Shown here: in pieces, positions 50,739-63,148 of the stretch | Numbering within the stretch: position 1 is the stretch's first letter | How the letters are laid out: each line of letters begins with the position of its first letter | Assembly (NCBI GenBank): GCA_013399115.1 | Contig: VXAA01000956.1 | Location: 64,832-128,831, forward strand | Direction of reading: 5' to 3' | DNA length: 64,000 nucleotides | DNA from: Anseranas semipalmata | Taxonomy: Eukaryota > Chordata > Aves > Anseriformes > Anseranatidae | The notes under the pieces: generated by a model | Told to the model about the DNA's origin: nothing | Database searches by the model: none | Seen by the model: only the letters and a program-made list of their open reading frames with translations | Program-made: the position numbers and the translations under genes

Positions 50739-53219
50739 ATGTTGACAAGCGGGTGTCATTCCCAAAAGAAATACTTTGAGTATGAAAATCTGGCCAGTGA
50801 TCCTGGGAGTGGAGAATGCCTAACTAAAACAATCACTATTTATATCCTCACAATGTTGTTTGCTCTGGCAAAAGGCTGTCGGATGGATGGAGAAGTCCTC
50901 TGTGCTGGGTTAAACCTAACGGTAGTCTGTGCAGTAGATAAAGCAGAGACTTCAACTAGTAGAAATGCTCTGAATGAATGCAAAGTAATTGGAGCATGCC
51001 ATATAATGCATCCTAGCACAACGGGTGATGCAAAAAAAAGCTTAAAAAAGAGGTATTTTCAGTTCCATATTGACAATAGGTTTTGGATTTACAGAGACTT
51101 TAAAATCAAAGAGAAATAAAAGTCCAGAAACATGTGCAACTATACTGTCACATGACAGAAAGCTAGGCAGTAATTCAGGAGAGGAACATGGGCACCCAGT
51201 AGCACTTTGGGTACCCTGATGTGTTTGAGATCTGGCACTGGCAGATATAGTCTAAGACCTCCTGAGATTTCTGAAGCAACAACAGGAGGCAAGATAGGAT
51301 ACTTGACAGCAGCCAACACTGCACCTGCGTTGTTCCCTGACTGTACAAATTAGGAAAATAATTTTGAAGGGGTAGTTACTATTTTCAGAATAGCCAAATT
51401 ATATTTTACCATGAAGGAGTCAACTCTGCAGTTGGCTAAGTACATTAATCTTGTTCCTTTTCATCAGTGGCCAAGAAATATATATATTTTTTTAACTAAT
51501 CATATTTCTCTCACCAGTTTGCCAGCTCTAGAGTTTCACCTCATTTTGCAAAAATGTGCAGATTCACAGACCTCTTGGTGTCAAAGTGTTGCTGAGATCT
51601 TCTCCTATCACACCACAAATATTACAGCAAAAAGCAAAGAGAGCATTAGTGGAACAATCTGAAAGAGACCCTAGCAACAGAGCAACAGAGGTGTAAAGCA
51701 CCCAACTCCAGAGGAAGTCATTTGAGCATCTTTCTGACTCTAACTAAATAACACCTGAAAAATGCATACCAACACCCTTGTACTTCTGCATGCATTGCAC
51801 AGCACTGCTAATTAGCTTAGCACACCATTTTTTCTTTTTCTGAGGGAGGAATAGTGGGTGGGAAAATGTAGGCAGAGGAATGTACGGAGGGGAGAAACAA
51901 ATCTTAAGATTTGAAAGAATAGAAAAGGAGGAGGAAAAAGAAAAGACTGAGCTAGTGAAAAGAAATCTGATATTACAGAACTGCAATAAGGAAAAATATA
52001 ATATGGCAAGAAAATTGCATATGGAGTTACCCCTTTTCTTTGGGATCAATGTCATCTTATCTTCCAGCGGAGTTAGATGTAATCTAGAGGTATAGAATAT
52101 CTGAAAAGCAGCTGTGGAATGAGCTCAATATCCTGAGATCACTGTTAAGTAAGGCAAAACTGGCAGCAGTTTATAGCAGAAGTTATTCTGATTTTAGTGC
52201 TGGCACCCTCAAAGCAGAATTGTATCCCTGATTCAACCACGGACTGGTGCATGATGCTGGGTAGAACTTTTAAGGCGTGTAGCTGAGTGCTGGCTCCATG
52301 AGCACTGACTAATAGCTGAAGCAGCAAAATCACACAGCCTGGAGTTAGTCCTCTGTTCTTGTCCAATATGGCTCTCATCCTTCTTGACCTCCATCCAGAG
52401 AGACTAGAGAGTATGCTGTAGAAATCCATGGTTAGGAGCAGATATACTCCTTGATAAGCTGAGGAACAACGCATTCAGGTTGACTGCTGGGTTCCTTGTA
52501 TTTTTTCTGTACTTTGTCTTTGCCACACATTACCCAGAAGCAGTAGACTAGAACCAATAAACTGAGAACTAGTTTTACTCCTGCTGAGGCATATCCCATT
52601 TCTCAAGTGTTTCCTTTGAAAACAAGGACTATGTCACATTGCTTTCCAGCAGCCATCTCAGGAAGAGCCACAGCGCAGCACCTTTCAAGCCTACCTCCCA
52701 TCCACACCTGAGTCTCAAAGGTTGTCTACAGAAATACCCACAGGAGCTTGCAATAATAATTAACACTGTGCTAATCCCATCCCAAACTTGTGGAAGTGTT
52801 CAGAAATGTAGACCCTTTCACATACCACACTGGGTCTTGATCCATTCTTTCAGGTCCACATCCTGCTGGTCTGCAAAGTGCCGCACGTATCCACTAACAG
52901 ACAAAAACAAGCATCCATATATTTAGTGATTACAATACCATTTGGTTCAAGAAGATGTAGCAGATCTTGTCCATTTACTGATTGATTTGCTTTTATTAGT
53001 AGAAAATCATGTCATTTATAAGTAATTCGGATACTGGGTCATAACTTTCATTTGGCAAGTGGTGAATTATGAACAATTTTTCCTGCAAAAACTTACTGTA
53101 TAATTTTCTCCTTCATTTCCTTTATGTGAAATGTAGATAAAGTGCCACTATCATAGGAAAAGAAATGATTTTAATGTCAATGTTGATTGCTGGGGACATC
53201 ATCTTTAGCTCACCAGCTG
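50739..53219. other. Unassigned non-coding stretch
   Basis: The 126-codon plus-strand frame at 50739-51119 is among the longest in the window but shows no domain, signal peptide or recognisable similarity. It is left as an unassigned open frame. A purine-rich block covers about 51840-51966 and contains a 16-bp perfect palindrome (51898-51913). A 109-codon minus-strand frame (52145-52474) also lacks recognisable features. Confidence 0.45.
51898..51913. repeat. 16-bp perfect palindrome
   Basis: CAAATCTTAAGATTTG reads the same on both strands. Confidence 0.9.
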
Positions 53220-53600
53220 GGGGGAGGGTGTTATATAAACTTGCAATCTGCAATGCACAATTGCCTCGCGTAACAACATGATGTGTGGCTAATGAAAACA
53301 AATGTCAGCTCCTTGCCATGAAGTATAAAGTAATACACACACATTTCCAGCTGGGCAAACCACTATCAATGCATTAAACAGCTTTTTCAACGAAATGATG
53401 TATGAGGCAATTGAATGATCACAGCAGGCAGCTATGAACACTATCAGAGCAGTTCCACTTGGCATGTTAATTCTAACAGAACATAACCTCTGACTTGGAC
53501 CAAAAGTACCAAGTGGGAATATAATTTAAATGAAACATTGGAGACATTGCTCATTAGTTGTACATTTTATTACATAAAGAATTGAATAAGGTATGAAAGA
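53220..53600. other. Candidate conserved non-coding element
   Basis: A non-repetitive AT-rich segment with GTTATATAAAC, ATCTGCAATGCACAATTG, CAATTGAATGATCACAG, TGGCATGTTAATTC and AATATAATTTAAATG words. It has no open frame of useful length, no A-run and no repeat. The pattern resembles deeply conserved vertebrate enhancers. This is inference from composition only. Confidence 0.18.
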
Positions 53601-53667
53601 TGCTGGCTTTTTAGCCTGAGCCTGAGCCTTCTTTTTAGTCTTTAGGAGATTTGGCGACCTCCATACT

Positions 53668-53961
53668 TACCAGAGTCAATGAAGATTGCTAAGCACATTG
53701 TGCCATGTACTCTGCATCTTTCACAACTGGATGATTTATCCATGGCAGAAATATACCAGAGATAATATTAACTTTCTTCTGTACTGTCTGTCCCCACTGC
53801 TGACCTGACAGAGTCCACTCTAGAGGAGAATTTGACCTGTATAACATTGTCATTTGTTCTTTGGTTTCACTCACACTGTAAATGTTGTCATTGGGATTTA
53901 TAGCCTTCAGGACCAAAGAATCGAAGGCAAGGATGAAGGTGAACTTGCACAAGTTCTGCAC
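53668..53961 (-). other. Open frame next to a donor-like site
   Basis: A 90-codon minus-strand frame (53961-53689) stops 21 bases before a strong donor-like CTCTG/GTAAGTATGG at 53668/53667. A different frame is open through the donor from an ATG in good context (CTGCCATGG) for about 22 codons. Neither peptide is recognised, so it is recorded only as a place where transcript data could show an exon. Confidence 0.12.
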
Positions 53962-54169
53962 CCTCTATTTCAATTGTATTATAGAGATTTAACACCAGAA
54001 TTTGCAGCAGGATGTCTGTATGGGAGGTTATCTATTGCTGAATAACTAATCCTTGAAAATCTCTCTGTACAACCATACAGACAGCCTGGTATCAGGCATG
54101 ATTCTGTTTCCTTCCATACACCCTTTGCCTACACTTGTGTAATATAAAAAATCTGACCAAAAGCCAGTT

Positions 54170-54570
54170 TAAATAAATATTTAGCATATTGAATATGAGA
54201 CTTGAACCAAGATCTTGATACATTTGATTACCGCTTTTTATTATGTGTAAGGATATAAATGTAACTGGATTTTAAGTGAATCAGCAGATTTGACAGATCA
54301 AAGATTGGAGATTTGATAAGGATGAAGATCTTCAGTTGGTGCAATCGATAGGACGTGTAAGGAGTTCACTTGCTTGATTCAAGCAATCCTGGAGGGCATT
54401 TTAAGCAAAGTGAGAAGCTTGGCTTAAAATAAAAGCCATCAAGGCTGAAGATATATAACAATAATGACTCTCTTAGTCAACGTTTTTTGATTTTCAATAA
54501 TATAACACTTCATTACATTGGTCCCTTGGCAGTGGTTTTATTTTCTAATTGGCAATTCAGCCAGTGTATG
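54170..54570. other. Candidate conserved non-coding element
   Basis: A non-repetitive segment with TTTGATTACC, CAGATCAAAGATTGGAG and TTTGATAAGG (TCF/LEF- and GATA-like words) and paired CTTGATTCAAGCAATC words, without a long open frame. The regulatory reading is inference; conservation must decide it. Confidence 0.18.
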
Positions 54571-55049
54571 CTTGTGTGTGTAGGCTCAGGGCATATATAT
54601 TAAAAACCCAAACCTTCATTGCCATTGTATACTGTCACTGCCACCCATGTGGGTGTTTATAACAAAGCAAGATGCAATTCTGTAGCTTTCCACAGGTCAG
54701 CAACTGAGAGTCAGCTTCACACACAGAGTTCAAGGACTTGCTCATTGCTTTAACAAATGGAAGTCACTGCTATGTTTTGAATGCAATCACATGCAATCAT
54801 CAATATATACCACACTGGGAGAGCTAACAAGTCTAATTTTGTTGAGCAGATAATAGGTAAGAACAGAAGTAACTTTAACAGAGCAGGAAATAAGAGGGTT
54901 TTTTTCTTCATACCACTGAAATTGTTAATACATTGAAATGCCTAATGATTCACTGAACTCTTTGATTTGAAAGGCAGAAAGTCTAAGAGATTTAAAATAC
55001 TGTTCTTTCTGAGGAGCAATTACATGTGATTTAATCAGCTATGTATTTC

Positions 55050-55064
55050 AAAAAAAAAAAAAAN
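55050..55064 (+). repeat. A14 run followed by an undetermined base
   Basis: Fourteen A residues and one N at 55064. Confidence 0.9.
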
Positions 55065-55586
55065 CTATTTTACGTAGGAGAGCAAAATGACTCACTAAAT
55101 GAACCTTCACCATAGGGAAAAAAAATCCATATTACCATCAAAGTAGTGAACGTGATTCAAAGAAATATGTAATGAGACTTGACAGTGAAGATTTGAGGGC
55201 TGGAAAGTCACCTAAGTTCATTCTGCAGCCTTCAGCCAAAAGAAGATTTAAGACTTGATTTTACTGTCGTACTCAATGGATATCTTAAAGTTTCTTGTCG
55301 ATATGGAGACAAGTGTAGCGGGAACATGCAAGTCCTTGTATCAGCCTCTCTGTTTTATGCACTGGTGAATCTAGTACCAGATTTCAGAGCTCTGTTTATT
55401 GGCAATAACTGCTCTCAGCAGCTTTCTCAGTAGTCACCAACTAGAACTGACAATTAAGTAACATGACTGGAGAAGAAAACTGATCAAAGTATGTATTACA
55501 GATAGGAAGGTAGAAGAATGCATGAAGTATCTAGATTTTTTTTAGACAAAATTACCTGTAACACAAGTATGCATGTATGTTAACTG

Positions 55587-55601
55587 TTTTTTTTTTTTTT
55601 T
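55587..55601 (+). repeat. T15 homopolymer
   Basis: Fifteen T residues. The AATAAATA word to its right is on the wrong strand for a minus-strand poly(A) tail. Confidence 0.88.
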
Positions 55602-57910
55602 AATCCAAAGATACCCAGACTTAATGCATACAAATAAATATTGGATGTTATATAGACAAACAAAAATGATACAGTGATTCTTAAGGTGGAAGCAAAGTTG
55701 TCCTCTTTTGTTGCCTCTCTCCATGACTGGAAGCCCAGAAAGTACTTCAGTACAAATAGTAAGTGAATAATAATGGATGTATTTAAATATGGAGGGAGCC
55801 TGATTGTCAAGTTCTCTTGAGTATACAAACTATAACTTATTTTTAAAGTTTTGCTTGCTTCCCACCAACTGAATGTTGCACATGTATGAAGTTACAGGAT
55901 AATGCAGTAATATGGTTTATGGCCACATAAAGTAGCATTTTTTAAAACCTATTTTACTGAATGGATTGAAATGTCATGATGAAATAATTTTGTCTGGAAG
56001 AAAATAGTTTTAAGACCTAACAGCCATTAAATGCCACCCAATTTTTGTATTTACTGTAACCTGTATTTCAGATAGAAGTTCTAGTTCTCCTGAATGAACT
56101 AGCAAGAAGATTATATGTTGAGAGCATTTGCAAGCACCTGTCCCAGACCCACATGCACTTGATTCAGCTGTGTGCACAAATAGCATGAGTTTAATAACAA
56201 ACGATTGAAGCTGGTAATTAACATAGACAGCTCCCTAATTTGCACAGGAAGTCAGCATAGTTGTTTAAGCTAAGAAAGTACCTTGTTGCGTGCATTGATC
56301 ACAGTTGGAACTATTTATGTCAGTGGGAATCCAGTGTATCTGAGGAAATACTGTAGTCCAAAAAGGTATCTCAACCTTCTAGAAAGGAAACAAATAGAAG
56401 AAGAAATTTTTCTTCAATTCTCAAAATAAATCAGTTTTCCCTCTCGGAATGCTTTGAAGAATTTTTTGGCAATCTCATTCATATGAATCATCCTAGTAAG
56501 TAATGATCTTTAGTTCTCCTGCCATTTTGTTCTGCAAGATGATCATAGACTAAAGGAGTTGTGTTCGGACAACAAGTGTGGGAGGTCATATGGGACATCC
56601 AGGGTACTATCCACCAACCTCCTCATTCATGAATAATATCTGGAAAGGAGTAACAAGAAATAGGTAGTGCTTTGATTTCTAACACTTGCAATATGTACCT
56701 TGAAATTGTGCATAAATCACTGCCCCTTGCGTGCTGACTCTGCTCACCTTGAGATACTGCTGTGGAAAGGCAGTGGTGGCATTTCCTTACCAAGGGACAC
56801 CTGGTAAGCAAAGAGATATTTGTGGTGATGTACAGCACTATTTGCAGATGACAAAAGCAGACAATTACTTGCCTTACTCACCTGGGGGCCATATAACTTC
56901 AGGACTAAATGGCAATGTGAAAAGTGCTCACTTGCTGATGGGCAGACTGTGTTTTTATCGGGTACCTGCCTCCACAGGCTCACTGTTTGCTTTCTGCAGT
57001 GCCTTGGGGGCTGCAACATGGAGGCCGGAACATATGTTCCTACTTTAATGGTGCTTAAAATGGCTCAGAGGAACCAAGTTTTCTAAGATGAAATCCTTTG
57101 CCCAGGGCAACATCCTTGCTATTCTGTTTCAACCCTTTCAGTATTCATGTAGTTGATATTAGAAAATGTTGCTATTAATTCAAGAGGACTCCCCACCTCC
57201 TCCCCTCTCCCCCCCAATTATTTCCTTAACCTTCTTACTTCTATTTCTAAGCAACAGAGATGAGCATGAACATCAGTATTCACCTCCACAATTTCACAAA
57301 GATCAGAGAATGTGTTCATCAGCTCCATAACCTTTTTTAGGGCCAGACTGAAATTTTGATCCAAAGCCAAATTTATTTGGCTATCAGGCTGATTTAGATC
57401 CCAGTTTTTTTCTTAATATAGCCTAAGCATAAGCCATACTCTGCCTAATGGACCTGTGTGTCTTCTCCATCACTGTTGTAGCTTATATTACCATGCCTGA
57501 TGCACATCTTGAATTTTCTATATTCATTACAGAATGGATCAGTGCATCAGAAGCTAGGGAAGTCAATGAAGGACATTCTATCTACACAACAGGCTGTTTT
57601 ACCACAGCCTCCCTTGGTACAAAAACTCTCACAGTCTTCATCCCTTCACCAGGAACCTTATCAGGCTTTGGGTAACATTTTGGTTAAATGCCAGAATATC
57701 TTTCTCCAGCTTATCTTTGTCTGTTGTTTCTCAACAAAATACTGCTACCAGTAGTTCAAACACTCTTTCTTCTTAAACTTTTGTGTAGATTAACCATTTA
57801 GTGTTTCCTCATCTCATTACAATTTAAGATGTAAATCTTTTAAAAATAATCTGTATCTTAGGAAAGTTCCAGCTCTGTTAATATGGTGATATTATTAAGA
57901 GTAGTATTTT

Positions 57911-58317
57911 TAGAACCATAGATTATCCCAAGTTGGAAGGGACACACAAGGATCATCGAGTCCAAATCCTGGCTCCAAACAGGTCTAGACCAAAAATCAG
58001 AATTCAGACCATGTGTTTGAGAGCATAGTCCAAACGCTTCTTAAACTCCGATAGGTTCAGTGCCGTGACTACGTCCCTGGGGAGCCTGTTCCAGTGCGCG
58101 ACCACCCTCTCGGTGAAGAACCTTTTCCTGATATCCAACCTGAACCTCCCCTGTCGCAGCTTGACTCCATTCCCTCAGGTCCTGTTGCTGGTCACCAGAG
58201 AGAAGAGATCAGCGCCTGCTGCTCCGCTCCCCCTCGTGAGGAAGCTGTAGACTGTGATGAGGTCTCCCCTCAGCCTCCTCTTTTCCAGGCTGAACAAACC
58301 AAGTGACCTCAGCCGCT
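57911..58317 (-). mobile_element. CR1 LINE, 5'-truncated 3' end
   Basis: This is the 3' end of a CR1 (chicken repeat 1) non-LTR retrotransposon in minus orientation. Read on the minus strand it runs through blocks that recur in avian CR1 copies: a start near GCGGCTGAGGTCACTTGG, then GAAAAGAGGAGGCTGAGG, then AGACCTCATCACAGTCTACA, then GGTTGGATATCAGGAAAAGG, and finally GGACTCGATGATCCTTG and CCCTTCCAACTTGGGATAAT, followed by about two degenerate octamer-like units (AATCTATG, GTTCTA). About 400 bp is a usual length for a 5'-truncated insertion, so it contains only the end of ORF2 and the 3' untranslated region and cannot move itself. CR1 copies typically lack clear target-site duplications, and none is seen. 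About a dozen CpGs survive, suggesting a not very old insertion. The plus-strand open frames at 58065-58306 are antisense shadows of this element. Confidence 0.93.
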
Positions 58318-59828
58318 AATTTTATTACCATAGTTCTCAGGTTTTACAAGGAGAAAAGTAATAAGTAATAAAATAGTACAATTGAATTATTTAACTCCAT
58401 AAAAGTATTCAGACTGTATGAAAACTACTGAATGAAGCTGTGATATGAGAGCTAATATCTGCATGTTCATAAGTATTCAGTGAACTATAACTATAGAGGT
58501 ACTGAAGATAAAATGTGGACTCTGAATGGCCTTTTCTTTCCTCTTAATTTGTTAGGCCATACGTAAGACTGTGACAACAGTGCAGTGAATGAGGGAGTTC
58601 TCAGTGTCTTAACAGTAAAGGAAACACTGGCTCACCTGCATGACCCTCTGGATAAATAATCCTCGGTGACAACAAATATAAGCCCATTTCAGACATAACC
58701 CAGGAGAGCAAAAGTTATATAAAACATGAGATTTTTGCTCCTTTCCGGTGGAGAAAATACCACAAGTTCAGATCATCTCAGCCATGCTCTACCATTTGCA
58801 GCCACATCCACAGCGGAACAAGTCTTGAGGACTTTGCACCACTTTCTCATAATTTTTCCCTGTTATTAGCCCCAGCTTTGAATCCATAGTGGTTTTCTTC
58901 CCCATGTCTCCCAGTGTAAGCAGGCAGCAGCTCACAAAATTCTTTACTGGGTATCCTTGGATCCGAGGTGGTTTAGCAGAAGTGCTCATCTCCTTGTGAG
59001 GTTGAACATTTTGACTCATCCCTAGTGTTCACCTGAACAGCAGGAACCAAGTCACTTTTAAAAGGCCTGAAGATAGTTAGCTGTGGAGACAGTAAGTGGG
59101 TAGGGAATGCAGGTTGTCAACATCAATAAGTATCCATTTAGTTAAGAATTAAAATATTGAAAAGATACAGTTTTCATGTTTGTCAACTTTGGACAAAATC
59201 TTTTATTTTCTCCATCAGTTAGATCTTACCCATCTTTTTCTAGCTCTGCCACAGCAGTGCAAGGACATAACATTCATTATATTCTCCTTAGATGAGGGAA
59301 GTATTTACACTGTCCTTTTGCTAGCAGCAAAATACTTTATCCACCAGCTGAATTTCTGTACCCTTTATAATTGCTCAGCCTAATTAACACTCCAGTAAAT
59401 TACACACCTGCATTACCTTCACATCCCTACGCTCTTTCTCTTCTGCACTGATGCTGTTGTTAAAACTGTTAAAATATTTCTGAGTTGTCTGAGCCTTCCT
59501 GGAGACCAAAGAATGCATTCATGTCGTGTTTTTCCATGAAATATGAGGAAGATACAGGCTGGCTCAGAACTCTCTGACACAACCTATTTTTAGAGCCCCC
59601 TTTTTCTGAGAAACTAGTTTTCCCATGGGAAATAAATCCTTGGGGGAAAAGTCATTTCCACCTCATTTGTTAATCTAAAATATCTTTGCTTTTGGCTTCC
59701 TGCTACAGAGCACAAAACTGCTGCATCTTGTTAATTTTGCAGTCTCGCTAAATGACACTGAGATTTATTTAGAAGGAAACCAAATTTAGTCCCATTAGTT
59801 CGTAGCAACAGTTACATGAAAAAGAGCT

Positions 59829-59857
59829 AAAATAAATAAATAAATACATAAAATAAA
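59829..59857 (+). repeat. (AAAT)n-like microsatellite
   Basis: TAAA-type units with one interruption (CATA). Confidence 0.8.
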
Positions 59858-60375
59858 CTTGTTGTGCTCTTGGAAAAACTTGTTCTCTGAATCCAACAAA
59901 TTATCTATATGAAAGTTAATCAAAGCACTGTCCATAGGACACAGTAAAAGGTATGCCTGCAGGGGAAACCCCACAATGTGTGGCATTCCAAAAAGAGGAT
60001 AACTTGCTCTACAAAACTGAAACATCACATCCAAAGAGTAAGCAAAAGATCAGAGTATGAGGGACACAGAGTTACTGTTAACATGCATCTATAAAACCCT
60101 GCTGCAATGAGACCTTCAGGCTGTTGCTGGAAGCTACGTGTTTAAATTATGGATATGTTCCCTTGTTTTGCTATTGTTCACTTCAGTATCTTCCCTGTAA
60201 CAATGGACACCCTGGGATCATTATCCCGCTGCAACATATATTCATATTGACTGGACTGGACTGTGCACATTAGAGTGGCTATGAGCACAGCTATTTATTC
60301 CTTTGTTTAAAATACCAGACTAGAGCCAGACTGCCTCTGGTTATAAGGATGAGTCGTCGCAGTAAGGCTGGAGAA

Positions 60376-60399
60376 ACGTGATGTGATACGTGATGTGAT
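60376..60399 (+). repeat. 12-bp perfect tandem duplication
   Basis: ACGTGATGTGAT at 60376-60387 is repeated exactly at 60388-60399. Confidence 0.92.
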
Positions 60400-60678
60400 A
60401 TCTCCCAAAAACTGCCAGTTCCAAGTAGCTCTACCACAACTCCTCAACAGCCCAGCTCCCCCTAGTTCCTCTCCATGAAAGGGTGAGATGGGAAAAGGGT
60501 AAGAAGCACCTTGGCAGCATCTCTCTACAGTACTAGGGGAAAGAAATGAGCCAGGGAAACCAGGGAGACAAATGCCACCAAATAAAAGACCATAATAATT
60601 ATGTCTTGCAGGAATGACAAGTTCCCTCTTCCCACTCTTTTCTGGGAGTGGTACAATGTTACAGTTGTATCATATTGT

Positions 60679-60724
60679 ATTCCTATATAGGAATATTTCT
60701 AATAATTTCTAATATTCCTATATA
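60679..60724. repeat. Palindrome plus 14-bp inverted repeat
   Basis: ATTCCTATATAGGAAT (60679-60694) is a perfect 16-bp palindrome. Its right part, TATATAGGAATATT (60684-60697), is also matched perfectly by AATATTCCTATATA (60711-60724) across a 13-base loop, so three copies of one half-site alternate in orientation. Confidence 0.93.
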
Positions 60725-63082
60725 TACTGTTCTCAGTGACCGTATGAAGGCTTAAGTTAGCTCAGGACCCACATTATGTCCAAGTATATTCTGACTGTAT
60801 AGGAATTGTGAGGGATATAATATCAGTATTTAAACAGTAGCATAGGTGAAGGGATAGGTTAAAGAAAGGTCAGCCTATTCTTACTTCATCTTGAGATACA
60901 AAATTCATGATTGGAATAGTTTTTATGAGTTTTAGAAGGAAAACTCACCATTTCACCAAAGATACTTTAGTGGGCATACTATTAGCATCAGTGCTGTTTC
61001 CAACAGGAATTTTTCTGAGGTTATTGCCAGGGAAAGAAGTCAATAAAATAGATGGTCTAAAAATGTCTAAGCATGTTTTGACAAGATTCCATTTTTCTGG
61101 GGGGAAAAAAAAAGAAAAGTGATTCCATGTGGAAAGACAGCACATCAGAACCAAAACGCTGTCATGAAACAGAACTACCATTTTCCTCCTGCTCCAGTTC
61201 AGAGCTGTCACAGATTCACTGCATGACTGTGGCCAACCAGCCTAGAAACAAATTTTCACCAGTGCCCACAAATTTTGCTGCCTCAATAGGTGGGTCTTTC
61301 AGATGCTGGGCATCTCTCGCTCAAAATCACATCTTTACATATGCAACCACTGCACCACTTCTTTGGTTGCAGCATAGCATAGAATTTTCCAAATGCAGGA
61401 ATGTCTTCAGCTGCCTGTAGCTCAGCTGCTGGTAACAGTCCCTTTGCAGAAATATGTGTGAGCCAATGACCCTCAGGACATTTACCCTCAGGGTAGGGTC
61501 ATGCAAAGCGAGCTTAGCTATGCACAGTGATTACAGCCTAGGCCCATCCTTTGCGTCTCTACCTGCAGAAAAGAAGGATAATGATGAATAGTCTCCTCCT
61601 TTTGAGTGTATGGAGATCTACCAAGGAAAAACTCCAGAAGCATGTATGTTATTACCATTTATCAATGTTACTTCTCCGCTCCTTTCATTTGCACAAAGGT
61701 GAGCTCTGGTATGAGCGAATTTATTATGGCAACAGCCAATGTTATACCCATTATCAACCTGCTTACTGTACAATGGAAAGCTCTGGAAAATATTGAAAAA
61801 GTTGTTGTCCCCATTACTTTTATCATATTTTCAGTGTAACATTATAAGCAGATAACATGAAGCTTAGAATGACTGTTTTGTTTGGATTTTTATTTTTTTC
61901 CTAAGCTAGGTTTGAATTTCTTTCTTGTCTGACGCATGACTAATTTTCTAATAGGTATAAATGTAGACTTTTGTATTTAATGGTGCTTATCTGAAAGTTG
62001 GGCAAAGATTTAATCTCAGTATCCAACCTATAGTTTTTCTATAACATATATGACTGCCACAGACTGAAAATCAAAGCATCCAGGCAGAGAAGCACTGGAG
62101 GAGTGAGGGTCTGGGGAGATCTTTACTGAGTCACAGAACTCTTACCTGGAGATTTGCTCTTCAACCACATCCAAGTGGAGTGATCAAAATTCTCCAGGAG
62201 CCGATGATAAATGTTACAGCTGCTGCTCCTGCCCATGATAACAAAATGATCAGTAACAGCACAGGGAGTAGGAAATTTTGTGCCAGCTAAATAAAGAGTT
62301 AACCATCAAATGGGGCTCATCTTGGCTGTAGAAAGTGTTTCATTGAAATCTCAACTAGAGGCAGAAATCTTTGAGAAAGTAACATGCTCAATGTGAGCTG
62401 CATTTTTATACAGAAGCATCCACAAGAAAAGATCCCTGGCAATCTCTTTCTACTGATAACTTTTGAGCTAGCAGAACCCATATAAACAATACCTACAATA
62501 ACTCAGTGTCATGGTTCTGCCGAAATGATGAGGGTTGAAGTCTCCTAAAAAGTCAAAAGACTTGAGGCAGGTACTGGTGTCTGAATGATAGCACTGGTGT
62601 CTCTTTTGTCAGGAAAGTCCAGTTTGGAGCCTAGCAGGGGGATTCTGTTTCTTTTATCATGAAACTTCAGCTGTCTAGAGCAGGCCAGGGACTAGAAGCC
62701 AAGCTGTATAACAAAAAATGAATCAAGCAAGAGTGTGCTAATGGAGATGAAGCAGCTCTGTGATTCATGCCATCTCCAGCATCTGCTCCGTGCTGATACC
62801 TGTCCGTGTAGCCAAGCTACCCGAGTGACAGTGTCAGATGCTTTCTTCGAAGTCATCATGGTACACAGGTAATCTACTAGAAATGAAAAAATAATGGAAG
62901 ATTCACACCACATCAGAACAGTTTCCCTGTGGAAACATTTAGCTGTCTTAACAAAACAGCAGAGGAAGAGAGTCAGGCTTGCATCTGCAGATCTACAGTG
63001 GGTTTCATGATATTTGGGGCTTTTCTTGCTTGATTAAAGTTCCAGAAACCAAAGTATCATTAGAAAGGTTCAGCAACAGAAG
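60725..63082. other. Unassigned non-coding stretch
   Basis: No gene is recognised. Frames of 97, 88 and 81 codons have no motifs and overlap others. ACTGGTGTCT is repeated near 62573 and 62591. Confidence 0.55.
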
Positions 63083-63126
63083 AAACAAAACAAAACAAAA
63101 CAAAACAAACAAACAAACAAAAAAAA
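63083..63126 (+). repeat. (AAAAC)n/(CAAA)n compound repeat
   Basis: AAAAC units pass into CAAA units and then A7. Confidence 0.9.
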
Positions 63127-63148
63127 CAGTGATGTCCTGATGGGTGAG

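Larger units (their letters stand above)
54571..57910. other. Unassigned non-coding stretch
   Basis: No gene is recognised. A-runs and T-runs occur at 55050-55063 (followed by an undetermined base at 55064) and 55587-55601. Frames of 105 codons (56731-57048, plus) and 91 codons (56744-57019, minus) overlap and have no motif. The segment 56180-56340 is another weak conserved-element candidate. Confidence 0.5.
58318..60660. other. Unassigned non-coding stretch
   Basis: No gene is recognised. It includes a small AAAT/ATAA repeat (59829-59857) and a 12-bp perfect tandem duplication (60376-60399). Open frames do not exceed 79 codons. Confidence 0.55.

Noticed and set aside
50739..51119. 126-codon frame
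   Set aside because: No recognisable family, no splice or promoter support, and composition similar to non-coding translations.
54340..54400. T-arm-like word GATTCAAGCAATC suggesting a tRNA
   Set aside because: No matching A-box, acceptor stem or anticodon arm could be built around it.
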